Position numbers and translations under genes: made by a program. DNA of 64,000 bases from Lactuca virosa (lineage: Eukaryota > Streptophyta > Magnoliopsida > Asterales > Asteraceae), in contig CAKMRJ010004445.1 of NCBI GenBank assembly GCA_928212115.1, positions 4,039,355 to 4,103,354 on the forward strand. Reading direction: 5' to 3'. This document shows, piece by piece, positions 33,073 to 46,100 of this stretch. The first letter of the stretch is position 1. Each line of letters starts with the position of its first letter. The notes beneath the pieces are model-generated. The model ran no database searches and was not told the origin of the DNA. It saw only the letters and a program-made list of their open reading frames with translations.

Positions 33073-35988
33073 TTAGACAGAAGGTTTAGGTACCCAAATC
33101 TGAATGGGTCCTGGTTTGTTAGTTGTTGTTATTTTGGGTGTTTTGCTTAATGAATTTCTTATAGCATTTGACTTCACATTTCTATAAGAGTTTGGTTTAT
33201 TAGGATGGAATGGTTGACGTTTGATTTTATTTATCAAGTTTTCCCAAAATGTGATTTGTTTTTGAAAACCTGTGGGTTTATAAAATCTGTGATTTGGTGA
33301 ACGATATCCTAGATGTGAAGATTTGTTTGAAAAGTTCTCTTCATATCTGGGATGTGATTGGCGGTTATGAAAAGCTTTTTGAAGATGATGGTTTGGAACT
33401 TTCTGATTTGGTCGTTTTTTAAAGTTCCTTGAATGGTTAAAGGTGATCTCTTGAAAGCGGTTTTCAAAAGGTTTTTGAAAAGGTTTTGGTTTTTGTTTGG
33501 AAACCTGTTTTTGAGGTATGAGGTAAGGTTGAACTGGTTTCTTTGGTTTGTTTTCAAAAAATTTTGGTTTGTTAAGTGGGGTTATGGTTGCTTCATTGGT
33601 ATGTTTGATTTGGTTTGTTGAAGAACTAGCAGAGTTTGTTTCAGATTTTACAACTCTTTTGATAGACTTTTTGGAAACAGTGAAAGCAGTGTCATCTGGG
33701 CTACAGTTGATAACTGTTTCGTCATCTGAATCTTCCTCATTAGCAGATGTGAAAAGATCTGGAAGAGTGGATTCAGAGTTTTCACAAATTGTCATGTTTT
33801 CTTGTTTAGCTAGTTCATTTTCAAAGGATTCTCTTCCAATTCCTGGTCTGTAATTCGTATCAATTTTGCCAGTTCCCAAGGTGTTTGCCTTGGTGAAAAT
33901 ATCATCACTTAGCTTTCTGGCAATTTTGATAGAATTCATATTCCATATCAATCTTTTGTTTTCAGATTCAAGAAAATTGGTTTAGTTTAAAGAATCAGTC
34001 AGTTTTTCATTTAAAGTTTTGTATATTTCAGTTGATTCTTGAAAGTTTTGTTTCAACTGAAGGATTTCCTTTTCTAAAACATCTTTTGTTTCAGAGGAAA
34101 TGACTGACTGATTTTTTTGTTCCAAATCCTTTTTCTGAATTAGGGTTTGATTTAATTGTTCCAAGACGTGATTATAATCTTCTGATTTTCTTTCAACGTC
34201 TCTTTCCAATTTGTTCTTTATCCTTGTTGATTCTCCAAATTTGAGTTGCAAGGTTTGTAACTCAGATTTGCAGATATCGGAATTGATCATTGTGTCATGA
34301 TATTTTTTGAGATCAGCTTCTAGACTTTTCTCAATCTTGGTTATATGGGACTCAAAAATTGATTTCGAAAGACCAAGTTCAGAGATCATAGACCATACCT
34401 GTTCTATGACGTTTGGAGCTCTTGAAGGTCTATCAACACCAACTACGAAACAGAAGTTTGATTGTGTTGGTTCATTGTCAGCTTCGTCTTCAGAAGTTGG
34501 CCAGTATTCCACGTTTGGTTCATGGATTGCCATCAATGCTCTTTGCTTATCTTGATTTTCCTGTTTCTTTAATTCATCGGCTTTTTGAGCGTAGTATGCT
34601 GAGTCTTTGACTTTGGTTTTGTTTTTGGCTCGGCATTCTCTGGCATAGTGATTAGTTCCTTTGCAGTTGTGACAAATGATCACTTCTTCATCACTGTCAT
34701 CCTTTTGACTTTTAATCGGAAGTCTTTCAGGAGCTTGAGTTTGGATTTGTTGGGAAGATTGGGAAGGGTTCTGTTGGAATCCAAAATTTTGGTTGTTTTG
34801 AAAGCCATTGTTTTGATTAGTGTAACCTTGATTTTGGAATCCTCTGTTTTGGTTTTGAAAACTGTTGTTTTGGTTATTGTTATGATGACTTGAGTTGGGA
34901 TTGTTTTGAAATCCCTGGTTTTGAAAACCTTGGTTTGAATTGTTTTGGAAGGAAGGTCTTTGAAAATTTTGTCCAAAATAAGGTCTTGGTTGAAAACCTG
35001 AGTTGTTTTGAACAGGTTGAGGTCTTGGTTGAAATCCAGAATTATTTTGTCCAAATGATGGTCGGTTTTGAAAATTTGGTTTAAAATTCGATTGACCGTG
35101 ATTTGGAATAAATCTCTGGAGGTTTGTGTTTGCTACCAAAGCACACAGTTGTTGGTAGTCTGCTTCATCATTTAAATCAGATTGATCAAAAGAATTGTTC
35201 AAAAAGGGTTGGTTTTGAAAAGATGTCTGATTAAAATGATTGAAGTTTTGTTCATTAAAAGGTGTTTGGTTTTGAGAAGATGTGGAAACGAGAGCAAGTG
35301 GTCCTCCAAAAGCTGTAGTGGTTGGTGGGTCAATCGAGGATTCATACGATTGAAGTTCTCCATACAAATTGTATAAAGTTTCAGTATGAATGGCTGGATT
35401 TCCCTGAATGATGAGTTTAACCATCTTCCAGCTTTCGTAAAGATTGTTTAGAAACTTGAGATTTATCTCGTGTTGTGTCTTTTTGATGCCCAAATTGTTC
35501 ATTTTTACCATGATAAAATTGAACCTATCATGAGCATCATGGATGGTTTCTGATGAAAGCATCTTGAAATTATCGAATTCATTTAAAACAGATGTTCTTT
35601 TGTTTCCAATAATTCTTTGATTTCCACAAAAACGATTTTTTAAATTTTCCCAGATTTGATTTGCAGTCAACAGTATTATGTCATCCATTTGACTTAGAAT
35701 ACTGTGGGGAATTCCAGACACAAGTTCCTTTTTGGCTTGGAGTTGCAGCCTTTTTTCGGTTTCAGCAAGAGTGGCTTGATTTGTAGCAAGAGTAGCCATA
35801 TTTTCTGGAGTAACATATGTTCCTTCTACACAATTCCAGACATCTTCACTTATGGTGTTAAGATGAAGATTCATACGGCCAACCCACGAATTATACTCTT
35901 CAGGAATAAGTATGGGTGCCCGTGAACCAGATCCCAAGCTGTTAGCAATAGAAACAGAGTTCATGTTGGAATAATTAGCAGAAGACAT
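33073..35988 (-). pseudogene. gag: Copia Gag of element D (SIRE-like), one internal stop
   Basis: The ATG at 35988 opens MSSANYSNMNSVSIANSLG. The UBN2-type capsid region covers residues of about 30-220 (EEYNSWVGRMNLHLNTI, LNEFDNFKMLSSETIHD). It is followed by an Asn/Gln/Phe-rich stretch of about 150 residues with repeated GFQNN units, and a CCHC knuckle ICHNCKGTNHYARECRAK near residue 440. A predicted coiled coil (KSLEADLKKYHDTM onward) leads to a TAA at 33982-33984. The same frame continues for 292 codons (33951-33073) with a basic, Pro-rich tail before two further stops. The first stop looks like a point change in a longer Gag. Confidence 0.9.
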
Positions 35989-36439
35989 AATAAAATTTTT
36001 GTTTTTGAAAGGATTTTGAACAAATGATATTAAAATGAAATTTTTAAAGAAAAACTTATGGAAGGTTTATAAACGCTAACCAAAAGTTTTCGACAAAAAT
36101 TTCAAAGTAAATCACACAAGCTCTGAATTTTTTGTTTAAGATTTTTTTTTTTTTTTTTAAAAAAAAAATTTTAAAATTTTTTTTTAATAATTTTTTTTTT
36201 AAGGATTTTGAACAAGTGATATTAAAATGAAATTTTTAAAGAAAAGCTTATGGAAGGTTTATAAACGCTAACCAAAAGTTTTCGACAAAAATTTCAAGGT
36301 AAATCACACAAGCTCTGATTTTTTTTTTAAGATTTTTTTTTTTAAAATGGATTTTGAACAAGTTATGGAAGGTTTATAAACGCTAACCAAAAGTTTTCGA
36401 CAAAAATTTCAAGGTAATCACACAAGCTCTGATACCAAT
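35989..36439. repeat. D leader: three tandem copies ending in the primer site
   Basis: The block ATGGAAGGTTTATAAACGCT...CACACAAGCTCTGA occurs three times, at about 36014-36133, 36201-36322 and 36351-36439. Poly-A/T runs (36143-36200, 36320-36345) lie between copies. Only the last copy has the full primer site; the others stop after its first few bases. Confidence 0.85.
36426..36437 (-). promoter_or_regulatory. Primer binding site of element D (initiator tRNA-Met)
   Basis: TGGTATCAGAGC on the minus strand lies two bases inside the 5' LTR boundary. Confidence 0.93.
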
Positions 36440-37633
36440 TGTTAGAAATTATACGATCTGATTACCACAAATAAAAGGCTCAGATACCTAGTTACTGGGT
36501 GACAGATATATATATTTAATCAGATAAGATGCGGAAAAATAAGAATGCGGAATAAATAAATACTAGAAAGCTATAAATGACTGAAAGCTATAAATGAAAT
36601 AAATGACAGTATTTAAATGACATAAAGCTGTAATAAAATATATAAATATAGATATAGTAGGTGGGTTTTGAACTGGACTTGTGGAACGACTGGTCTATAA
36701 AGTACGTTTGTCAAATAAATGACTGAACGGCTTAGGGTTGGACTGGATCTTTAATAGACTGTGTCTCTATTTGTTCAATGTTCAATCAGGTATAAGTAAC
36801 ATAAAATTTATTCAAAATTCTGTTACTCAATTTGTTTATATATAGCAAGACAAATACACTGGTTTTTATGTAATTGTATTTAAGGTATTTCTGGTTGTTT
36901 TGAAAGTTGGTATTGGTTGTTTTGAAAGGTTGTTGTTGGTAAGGTAGGTATGTTGTCTTGGTTGATTTGGGTATGGGTATTGGTTGATTTGGGTGTTGGT
37001 ATGGGTTGTTTTGGGTGTTGGTATCGGTTGTTTTGGGTGTTGGTATCGGTTGTTTTGGGTGTCAGTATTGGTTGTTTTGGAAGTTGGTATTGGTTGTTTT
37101 GAAAGTTGGTATTGGTTGTTTTGAAAGGGTCTTTTTGGGCAGAGGTTGAACACGGGTCGTGTAGATATTTGACTTGGACTCAACACAGGGCGTTTTCAAG
37201 GTTTAGAGGATTTCTGGGTTTGGTGTTTACACGGGTCGTGTAAGTTTATGGGTTGCTTAACAATAGTCGTGTTCTTGAAGTTTTCATGCACAGATTAGAA
37301 TTTCTTCATCTTGTTTAGGGTTGTTTTGTGGTTGGGTTTTGGTAGTTTGATGTGAGAGAGGTGTTTGGTGGTGATTGTTGTAGTAAACAAAGGTGTTGTA
37401 GGCTTTGTTTGATGGGTTGAATGTGAGGAAGATGATGAATAGTGTTTGTGTTCTTGAAGTTTTTCTTGAAGAAGAGGTTGTTCTTGAAGCTTGTTGGTCT
37501 TGGCTTTGGCTTTCTTCTTCTGGAAATGAGAATGTTTGCTGGAGATATTACAAGCTAATACACAACACTTAAACTCTTACAATTCACTCACATACATCCA
37601 CACACACACATACTCACGTATGGTCTCTCTCTC

Positions 37634-37664
<31 letters not shown>

Positions 37665-38628
37665 TTTTGGTGTATTTACCCACAGCACTCCCACACTTTG
37701 GTGATTTTATTCACACTTTGGTGTTTTTCTCCACACACATCTCTTCTTGCATGCATCTAAATATATATGCACAAATACTCCAGGCAACTCTCATTTGTTT
37801 AAGGGAAAGTAAACATTTGTTAAGGAGTGAAAGCTGGAAAGAAGTTGGAAGCATGCAAGTGGGTTTTCTTCTTTTGTGTTGTCTTTGCTTTCTTTCCTCA
37901 CAGCACACACATACACACCTATGCATGTGCATGTATATATATTCAAAAGTAATTTCTAAGTGGTATGTATGCTGGAAGTGATGATGAAACTGTGATTTTA
38001 GAAAGAAAGAAGAAACACATGTGATGGAGACTTTTGTTTTTGTGTTTTCTTGTTTCTTCCTTCATATGTATATATATACGATACATGTATATATATATAT
38101 ATATATACATATACATACAATATACATATATATAATATATATTCGTGGGTATTTCTTGCATGGATGAGTTTTACGCGGGTGTGGGCGCGGGCCGCGGGTC
38201 GGTCGCGTGCATGGCTGCTTCTTGCGATCTGAATAGCTGAAGTAAAAATTCGATCTACGCGGGTATGGGCGCGGGCCGCGGGTCAGTAGCTGGACCTGAT
38301 CAGTTTTGTGCGGTTTGTAATGCGGGCCGCGGGCTGGTCGGGTTCGTGAATCATCTTGCTTTTGTTTGATTCGTTTTTGATCTTGTATTCGGTTTTGCAA
38401 GTGGTTTGAGTTGCATGACTTGAGTCTTGAAATTCTTATCTTCATGCGGTTTGAGACTTGTCGAGTTGTGAATTTACGTCTTTGCGTTTTTGTCATTCAC
38501 GTGTTTTCGTATATGCCGTTTTGATTACGCATTGATTTATCCTGAAATAACTGATAATATTTGTTAGATAGTATCAAAACAGTTTGTCTTATTTCAGTGA
38601 TGGTCACATACAAAAACATTATTCAACA
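36440..38628 (-). repeat. 5' LTR of element D (2189 bp)
   Basis: It is homologous to 25935-27980 but about 143 bp longer, mainly through an AT-rich segment at about 37991-38148 absent from the 3' LTR. It holds a candidate TATA (37934-37943) with CGCGGGCCGCG palindromes upstream in sense (38186-38196 and near 38270 and 38322). Confidence 0.93.
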
Positions 38629-38633
38629 GACTT

Positions 38634-39010
38634 CATGTATAGTATCACAACAACGAGTATAATAGTGCTCAAAGTAAATACAACCATCATAAATATAATT
38701 GAAAAAGTTATACCATAGTATGTGTTTACATGTTTCAAATCAATTACACTATGATGACAAAATGAAATGTTTGACGGTTTAACGTCCCATCCTCAAAAGC
38801 TGTTGATTTCCTATTTCACTGATTTCCTGAGAATACAAGTAGTTTTGAAAGAGTGTCAACAATTAAGTTGGTGAGTTCATAAGAGTTTTATTTGAGAAAG
38901 AAGCTGTTTCCTTGTAAAAGCGATAGAGTATCATTCCAGAAAATTAGATATTTTCTTTATTAAGTGTGAAATGAACACTCCTATGTTATGCAATAATGTA
39001 CCCTAGAAAT
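38634..39010 (-). repeat. 5' LTR of element C, second fragment
   Basis: It continues C's LTR after D (GACTT duplication at 38629-38633) and matches 10476-10858 of the 3' LTR. It stops at CCCTAGAAAT where S is inserted. Confidence 0.92.
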
Positions 39011-42000
39011 TGTCACACCCCGCTAAAGCGGAAACACGGGGCGTGGCAGTACAAAGGGTTTCGTAGCAAAAGTTAGAAGACAACACCAACCATAGTATTA
39101 AAAATCATTACAAATTTACAATAGAATTGAGCAACTTTTAAAAGAATTACAATGTAAATTGAAATACAACACATGCGAATGCTCCTAAAAGTGATGTGTC
39201 CCTGAGTGCCACTTACTTGATGATTCCTGAAAAAGCATGTCAAACGAGCGTCAACTATAAAAATAGTTGGTGAGTACTCACAGATTAAAATAATAATATT
39301 GGTTTTATGAATCGAAATCAAGTTTTGATAAAAGTTTCCATAAATAAAAGTATATTGCTAAAATGAGTTTTCAAGAATCGAAATAATATTCATTGTTACA
39401 AGGAGCAAACAATTTCATTGCTAAGACAAGTATATAAATTTCTAGTAATAAAAGTTTGTTGTTGTAATAAGAAACAAAGTTCATTGCTATAATGAGAAAC
39501 AAAGTTCATTGCTATATTTAATAAACAAGTGTGTTGCTATAATAAGTAACAAGTTTGTATGTGTATGAGCAAACAATGAGTTCCCAACCAAGCCTATGAC
39601 TGACGCCCTATCAAGATATATGCTTATCATTCCATAGATTATATGGTATCATGCACTCCAGCAATCGGGCGACTGAGGAGTTGTTAATTCCTAATAGCAC
39701 TATCCACAATGACCATTGGCTCAAAGAGTTAATGGTTGGAGTAAAGTATAAGGGAAGGGACTTAAGACGATAAGTACTCATGTTTCGTGTTGCATAGACA
39801 TACATAGCAGAATATAGCAAATTATAGCAAAATATAGCAATCGAGTTTGATACGAATCAATTTAAATACAACGAACAATAAATAGTTTTTCGGACATGCT
39901 TTTCCACCCCAAAACATAGAAACCAAAAATAGGGGAGTGCGTGAATACTCACAATGCATTGAGATGATGCAAATGGTGCCTTGAACTCCGTTCCACGTGT
40001 ACCACTATCGATTCCTACAATAATGGTATTCGCTAGTGAGTCTCTAATCGAAATCTAACACTAGTATACTTACTACTACAATAGAATTATGTCAATATTG
40101 TGTCAAAATTTAATATTGATAAGTTACAAACATTTTTCTGTGAAAATTAAATTTCAATGAATCAATTGTTATATAACAATTTAAGTGGAAAATTCTCATT
40201 ATTGAAATGTTAATATTTAACATTATAAGAGGTGTTCTAATGATTAAATATTTAAAAACTAAATCAATTTAGTTCTAAACTTTCCCAAACTTTGCATTTC
40301 AGTTTTAATTGAACTCAAAGACCTTAAGATAAGTTTTCTTGAATTTTTTATTTGTCTAACTATTTTTCACCATTTAATTCCTTGAATAATCATAAAATCA
40401 TGGAAAAATAGTACACAGTTAATAAAAATTACCAAACTTCAGATTTTTGTTCTAACTACATTAAAAGACTTCCAGATAAATCTTCATGGTTTATAGATAT
40501 GTATAACCATTTTTCTTATATTTAATTCTCTAAATAGATAAAAATTCATGAAAAATAGCAACCAGTTAAGAAAATTCCCCAAACTTTTTATATTACTGTC
40601 ATTACACATACTTAAGCTGGGAAATATATAAAAATGGATTTATAAACTGTTTAACCCAATTTTATGATTTTTGTGCATTTATTCTAGTAAAAATAGAGAT
40701 AAATAGAAAACAGTATCCAAAACTACCCAAACTTTTTGTATTACTGTTATTAAACAATCTTGAGCTATGAAAAATATAAAAATGGATTTATAAACTGTTT
40801 AACCCAATTTTATGATTTTTGTGTATTTATTCTAATAAAAATGGAGATAAATAGAAAAGAGTTTCCAAAATTTCCCAAACTTTTTGTATTAGTGAAATTA
40901 AACATATAGAAGCTCTGAAAAATATAAAATATATTTTTCAATTAGTTTTGCTATTTTTCTTTGTTTTATGCTCTTGAATAATCATTAAATGGTGAACAAT
41001 TATCAAACTGTTAAATTAAATTACCAAAATTTTTGTAAACTTCATTTACAGTGTACATAATCAGGGAAACATACCAATGGTGATTTTTATATAGTGTAAT
41101 CCGATTTTGTGGATTTAAGTGTATTTAATCTTAGAAAATAGGAGAAAAATAGTATACTGAATAGAAAAATCAAAAAGAATTTTATGTAGCATCCTAATAT
41201 ATTATAAGGTGTTCTGGTAAATTTTCATGAATTTTGGATGAGTACAAATATTTTTCCCATTATTAGTCCATTATAAATACAAAAATCAGGGAAAAACAGG
41301 AATGCGATATGAAAAATTTTGAAAATATGTTTCTAAGTGTTACACATCGGGTATGAGCTGCGAAAATTATTAGATAGCCTTTTCAAATTGTCTAAATTGG
41401 TTTTATGATTTATTGGGGCTAAACAAAAAGAAAATTCAAAACCATGCTAAACAGTTACAAAAATCGATGAAACTTTATGACAAGTGATTATTTAGCATAG
41501 GGGTCATCCACAAATTTACCTAGGATTTATAGATCTCATAAAGTATTTTATATGATTTATTGCCCTATATTATTGCAATAATTATAATAATTCGAGAAAA
41601 ATGAATTATTTTCTGAAAATTTGTAGAACATCTCATTCTATTGGTGAGAATCTGAGAAAAATCGGATTTGGTCACAAAAGGAGTTTTAGATATTTATTTG
41701 GAAATAAATCCTTCATGAACATATTTGAAAGCTTTTAACAACATACTTTGATGATCTAGCTTCTAAGCTTGAAGATAATCATATGCATGTTTGTTTGAAG
41801 ACCATTCATGAGTTTGAAATGTTCAAATATTTTTGAAAGAAAACTTTGGATGCATGTGGTGTTTTTCACACAAAACCTGTAGAAAAAGTGCATTATGTTG
41901 ATTTTGACTTAGGTTTTGGTCCTTGGATTTCACCATTTACAACATGCATGTTGTTTTTGGGTGAAATCCTACCACTATCATCATCAAAACCGTGAGTTTG

Positions 42001-43125
42001 AGCAAGTGTTCATGATTTTACCATAGAATGGAGTAGAAGAAGGAGAAAGTGTAAGAAAACCTTTAAAACTAGAAAGAAAAGTGAAGGAGATTGAATGATT
42101 TTCGGGTTTACCTTTAAGAATACTTTAAGATGATGAAGATTTCATGGTTATAGGTGTTATTTGATCTTATTTTTCCAGAAATTTCGTGGTTTTGTGAGAG
42201 GTAAAGAGGAGAAATGGAGTGGTGGTGATGAAGAGTGTGAGAGAGAATGAGAGGTAGAGTGAATGAGTGAAATTGATTAATGACATGGGAAAATGGTGTA
42301 TTGGGGGGATGGGTCTGATTTTTGGGAGGAGGAGAGAGGATTTCTCTCTCATAAATCCCATTCAAATCATTTCCCCCAATTTTTATAAATTCCTAAAGTT
42401 TTTATAAAATATGCTTAAGGTTTACATTGTTTTATAAAATCCTTAATTTTCCACTTATAAAATAAGGATAGATGTTGGTACATTAAACTATGATTTCCTT
42501 GACTATATTTCCCAACTTGATTATTTTAAGATAATATTATAAGTTTCATAACTATTTTTATAGAATTCTTGATGTTAAACTTTATAAAATTTAGGTTTTA
42601 GGGTTTTTAGGGTTTTTGAGGGTTTGTAAGTCTTTGGATATCAAAATAAATAGAATATTTGAGACTTTAAATTATCTTATGGTATTATAACTCTTTTATA
42701 GTTATAAATAAAGGTTGTAACTTATTTTATTGGTTTATTGGCATTATATGTAATGGTTTCGAGATTCATGCGAAATTAAAGAATCAAGTATACTAGTCTT
42801 AGTTTTTCAACTTTGACTTAAGTTTCTATAAGACTTTGACCTAATTTCTACTTTTAACTCAAGTGCATGATGTGTGTATATGATTCATGAAAATGTGTTC
42901 GAGTCAAAGAGTGACCCGAATATGAATAGTCTCTACAGTTAAGTAGTTGTAGAATTCACATATCAATGTGAACTCTAAGTACATTATCCATTGTTTCTAA
43001 TTGTTTCCAAGTTTCTAGTAGGTTATAACTTAGCTTCTAGTTACTAAGTCTAGCATGTGTCGTGCCTATACGTGCAACCAATTTTATCTATTCTAGAGAT
43101 GACTCGATTTTTGACGGTTGTCACA
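39011..43125 (-). mobile_element. Solo LTR S (4115 bp) of another gypsy family
   Basis: It starts TGTCACACCCCGC and ends GACGGTTGTCACA, the same terminal signatures as C and B, and is flanked by GAAAT at 39006-39010 and 43126-43130. It has no coding region, primer site or polypurine tract, so it is best read as a solo LTR left by recombination between two LTRs. It is AT-rich, with TTCATTGCTATAATGAGAAACAAAG tandem units near 39395-39560 given here only by position, and three related blocks at about 40430-40930 (ACTTTTTGTATTACTGT). Confidence 0.85.
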
Positions 43126-43130
43126 GAAAT

Positions 43131-46100
43131 ACCCGTAGATTCCTTCTATAATCACCCAGTGTATATAAGTTATGTAAAATCTAAGTTAAATAAACCGTCG
43201 AATATAATAGGTCTGCCCTAGGTCCACAACCAAACAAGGAACAGGAAGTAAGGCGGACCCACCAATTCTAAGTCGATTGCGACTAAATTTTTATATAACC
43301 CTAACATGTACACTTAACAAATTATAGTTGAAGTCTAACAATTCTAGATGGAACGTAGTTTTAATATCATGAAAGCCATTTAGTGTAAAACTGGTACTTT
43401 GTCATGTATACATAAAGAAAAATCCCTTATTTTCCTCATAAAAAGTCATGTAGCCTTAAATCCCAAGACCGAGAATATGTGTGTGTTTTGTACTTATGAT
43501 GTTTATTATAGTGATGTGTTTCTAAAGAAAATCCAATGTTTTTCCTTATAAAAGTCATGTAGCCTTAAATCCCAAAACCGAGAGTATGTGTGAGTTTTGT
43601 ACTTATAATGTTTATAATAGTGATGTGTTTCCAAATAAAATCCAATATTTTCCTTATAAAAGTCATGTAGCCTTAAATCCCAAGACCGAGAGTATGTGTT
43701 TATTTTGCACTTATAACGTGTTTGTAGTTTTAAATAGATAAAAACCCTTTTTAAAGTAGAATTTTCCCTGTAAACTTGAAAGATTGTTAACTCCCTATGT
43801 GAGTCGTTATAACCATACTACAACGAGAATTAACCTGCAACAACGTTTTCCAGACGTCAAGATCCTATGACTCTTGTCACCCGCAGACCTGCACGTCCGG
43901 CTGTAGCTAGCAGCGAGGTGTGGGGTGTCAATCCCAATATAGATCTATACACAATTATCACGCTCTCCCTACACGAGACTTTGGTTATAACTTACAGGAA
44001 TTTTAACTCGTACTCTAAGAGTACGATGGAATGATTGTCTCACAACTTACGTTAACTAGTTTACATATAGTTTGAGTATAAAACCTATTCCGTGGTGGAA
44101 GTGAAATCACCTTTTATGAAAATAAATTAGTGATATGAAATCTATAAACTATTATTATTATAGTTTATCATGTAGTATATGGAAAAACCCATTTGTGTTG
44201 AGAGTAAAACCTTTTTCATGTAGTATGCTTCTATCATAAAATCCATAAACTATACTTATTTTAGTTTATTGTATGTGTTCGAAATGAATGAAGAATCCTT
44301 ATCATGCATGACTAAATTTCTGTTTATGATGATAAACTAACAAGAAATACATTCAACATTTCGAAACTTATTGTTATGCACTTTGCTCAAAACACTACAA
44401 AGTGTTGTTAATATTGTAAGCTATGTAACTAGTTTTTAACCTTTCTGCATTGTTTCAAAAACATCATAGAAAAATCATACGAAGTCGAAAACTGAATCCG
44501 TAAACTCTAAGAGTTCACAAAATGTGTCTAGTTTATTCATAATGTTTATTATGATTTTTAGAAGTCTTTAACTTGTGTGAAAACGTTCATATTCACAGAC
44601 TGGTCCGAATTTGTTTCTGAAATGATTGGTAGTTTTGTAAAAATCACCATAAATTGTAGAAAAATCGTATGGAGATGTGCGAGTAGTCATTTTAAAGATA
44701 TGAACCTGGGCTATTTGCATATTAAACAATTTTGAAAGATATTAAGTTTAAGATGGTCAAAACAGTCCGCAAATGGAACTAAACTTTCCTGTTGAAAGCT
44801 GATGTTTGAGTTTAGTTAAGTTTTTAGTTTTTTTTTTTAACTTGTATTCTCCCCCCTAAAACTTGAAGAAAACATGAAAATGTGGGGGTATGAACTCACC
44901 TTGAGTTATTTTCTGCGATGAAGGTGGAAGAAGAGAGGTTTCCAAGTCAAGAACACTTGGGAGTTGCTTGAAGATTTGAAGATTCTATGAACAAATATGA
45001 TGATATTTGCGTAAGGATTCCATGATTTGGGTGAAAGAGTGTAAGATAATCAAGTGAAAGATGAAATTGCTTACCCAAAAGTGAAGGAGAATGCTCAAGA
45101 ACAACCTTGAATTTCGAGTTTAGAGAGAGTGAGTGAGAGAGAAATGTGTTATCTTTTGGTGCAAGAAAGGGCTTCTTGGAGGTGAGATAAAGAATTCCCA
45201 GCCTTTGTTCAAGATAACTTGCTGGAAAAAGGGTGTAAGGGGACAAGGAATAGACTAGGGATGATAGGAATAGTGACATAAAGCATGAATAGTGACATGG
45301 AGTGGGTATGGGAGGTTGCTTGTGTCATAGATTTATGGAAAAGTCAACACTCTTCCTAAAATCTTATCCAATAGATTTTATTCTTAGACTAAGATTTTCC
45401 CTCAAAACTGATTAAATTATGAATATATAGGGTCCTATATGTCAAAATATGAGTTTGGGTGAAAATCCCACGTTAAAATCATGAAAAACGGGCTTAAAAT
45501 GAAGTTGGAGTCGAAAACCGGGAAGAAAAGGTAAAATTCCGAAGTCTGGCCGAAGGTTTGGTCCTTAGAGGGTTAGAACCGAAGGGAGGGTTCGGTTGAT
45601 GGATTAGAACCAAGAGGAGGGCTCAGTCCGAGCCTCGCAGGCGAAGCCATCAGAAGAGGGACCGAAGGTGTACTGAACCGAAGTGCTTGTTTCGGACCGA
45701 GAGGACTTAACCCGAACTGAATGTGAGTTCGGTCCTATAAGAGAAGTTCGGTCCTATAAGAGGAGTTCGGGTCTAGGAGGCTTCGGTTCCTTAAGGGAGT
45801 TTCGGCTCCTAAGAGGGTTCGGCTCCTTAAGAGGGTTCGGCTCCTTAAGAGGGTTCGGAGGGTTCGGCTCTTTAAGAGGGTTCAGCTCCTTAAGAGAGTT
45901 CGGTTCCTTAAGAGGGTTTCGCTTCTAAAGAGCTGATTTTCCGTTTATTTTCCCGTTTCGAGTTGTTTTTGACTAAATTAAGGGTCGGGATGCCCCGAGT
46001 GATTATAAAAAGTTGAGAGAGATTTTGAGAGAGATTTGGGAGAGATTTCACATACTTGGAGAGATTTGGGAGAGATTTCATATTCTTGGAGAGATTTGGG

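Larger units (their letters stand above)
25935..38628 (-). mobile_element. Ty1/copia element D (SIRE/Maximus-like) inside C's 5' LTR
   Basis: GACTT at 25930-25934 and 38629-38633 flanks two LTRs of about 2.0-2.2 kb. Inside, in sense order, lie a primer site (36426-36437), a leader, a large gag, PR, IN, RT-RH, a 1.7-kb non-coding 3' region and a polypurine tract (27981-27990). Long LTRs, a long Gag with an Asn/Gln-rich stretch and a long 3' region after pol fit the SIRE lineage. The coding chain has at least three stops and three frameshifts. Confidence 0.93.

Noticed and set aside
39011..43125. S as a gene-carrying element or host gene region
   Set aside because: No convincing frame, no primer site or polypurine tract, and LTR-type termini with GAAAT on both sides; a solo LTR explains it.
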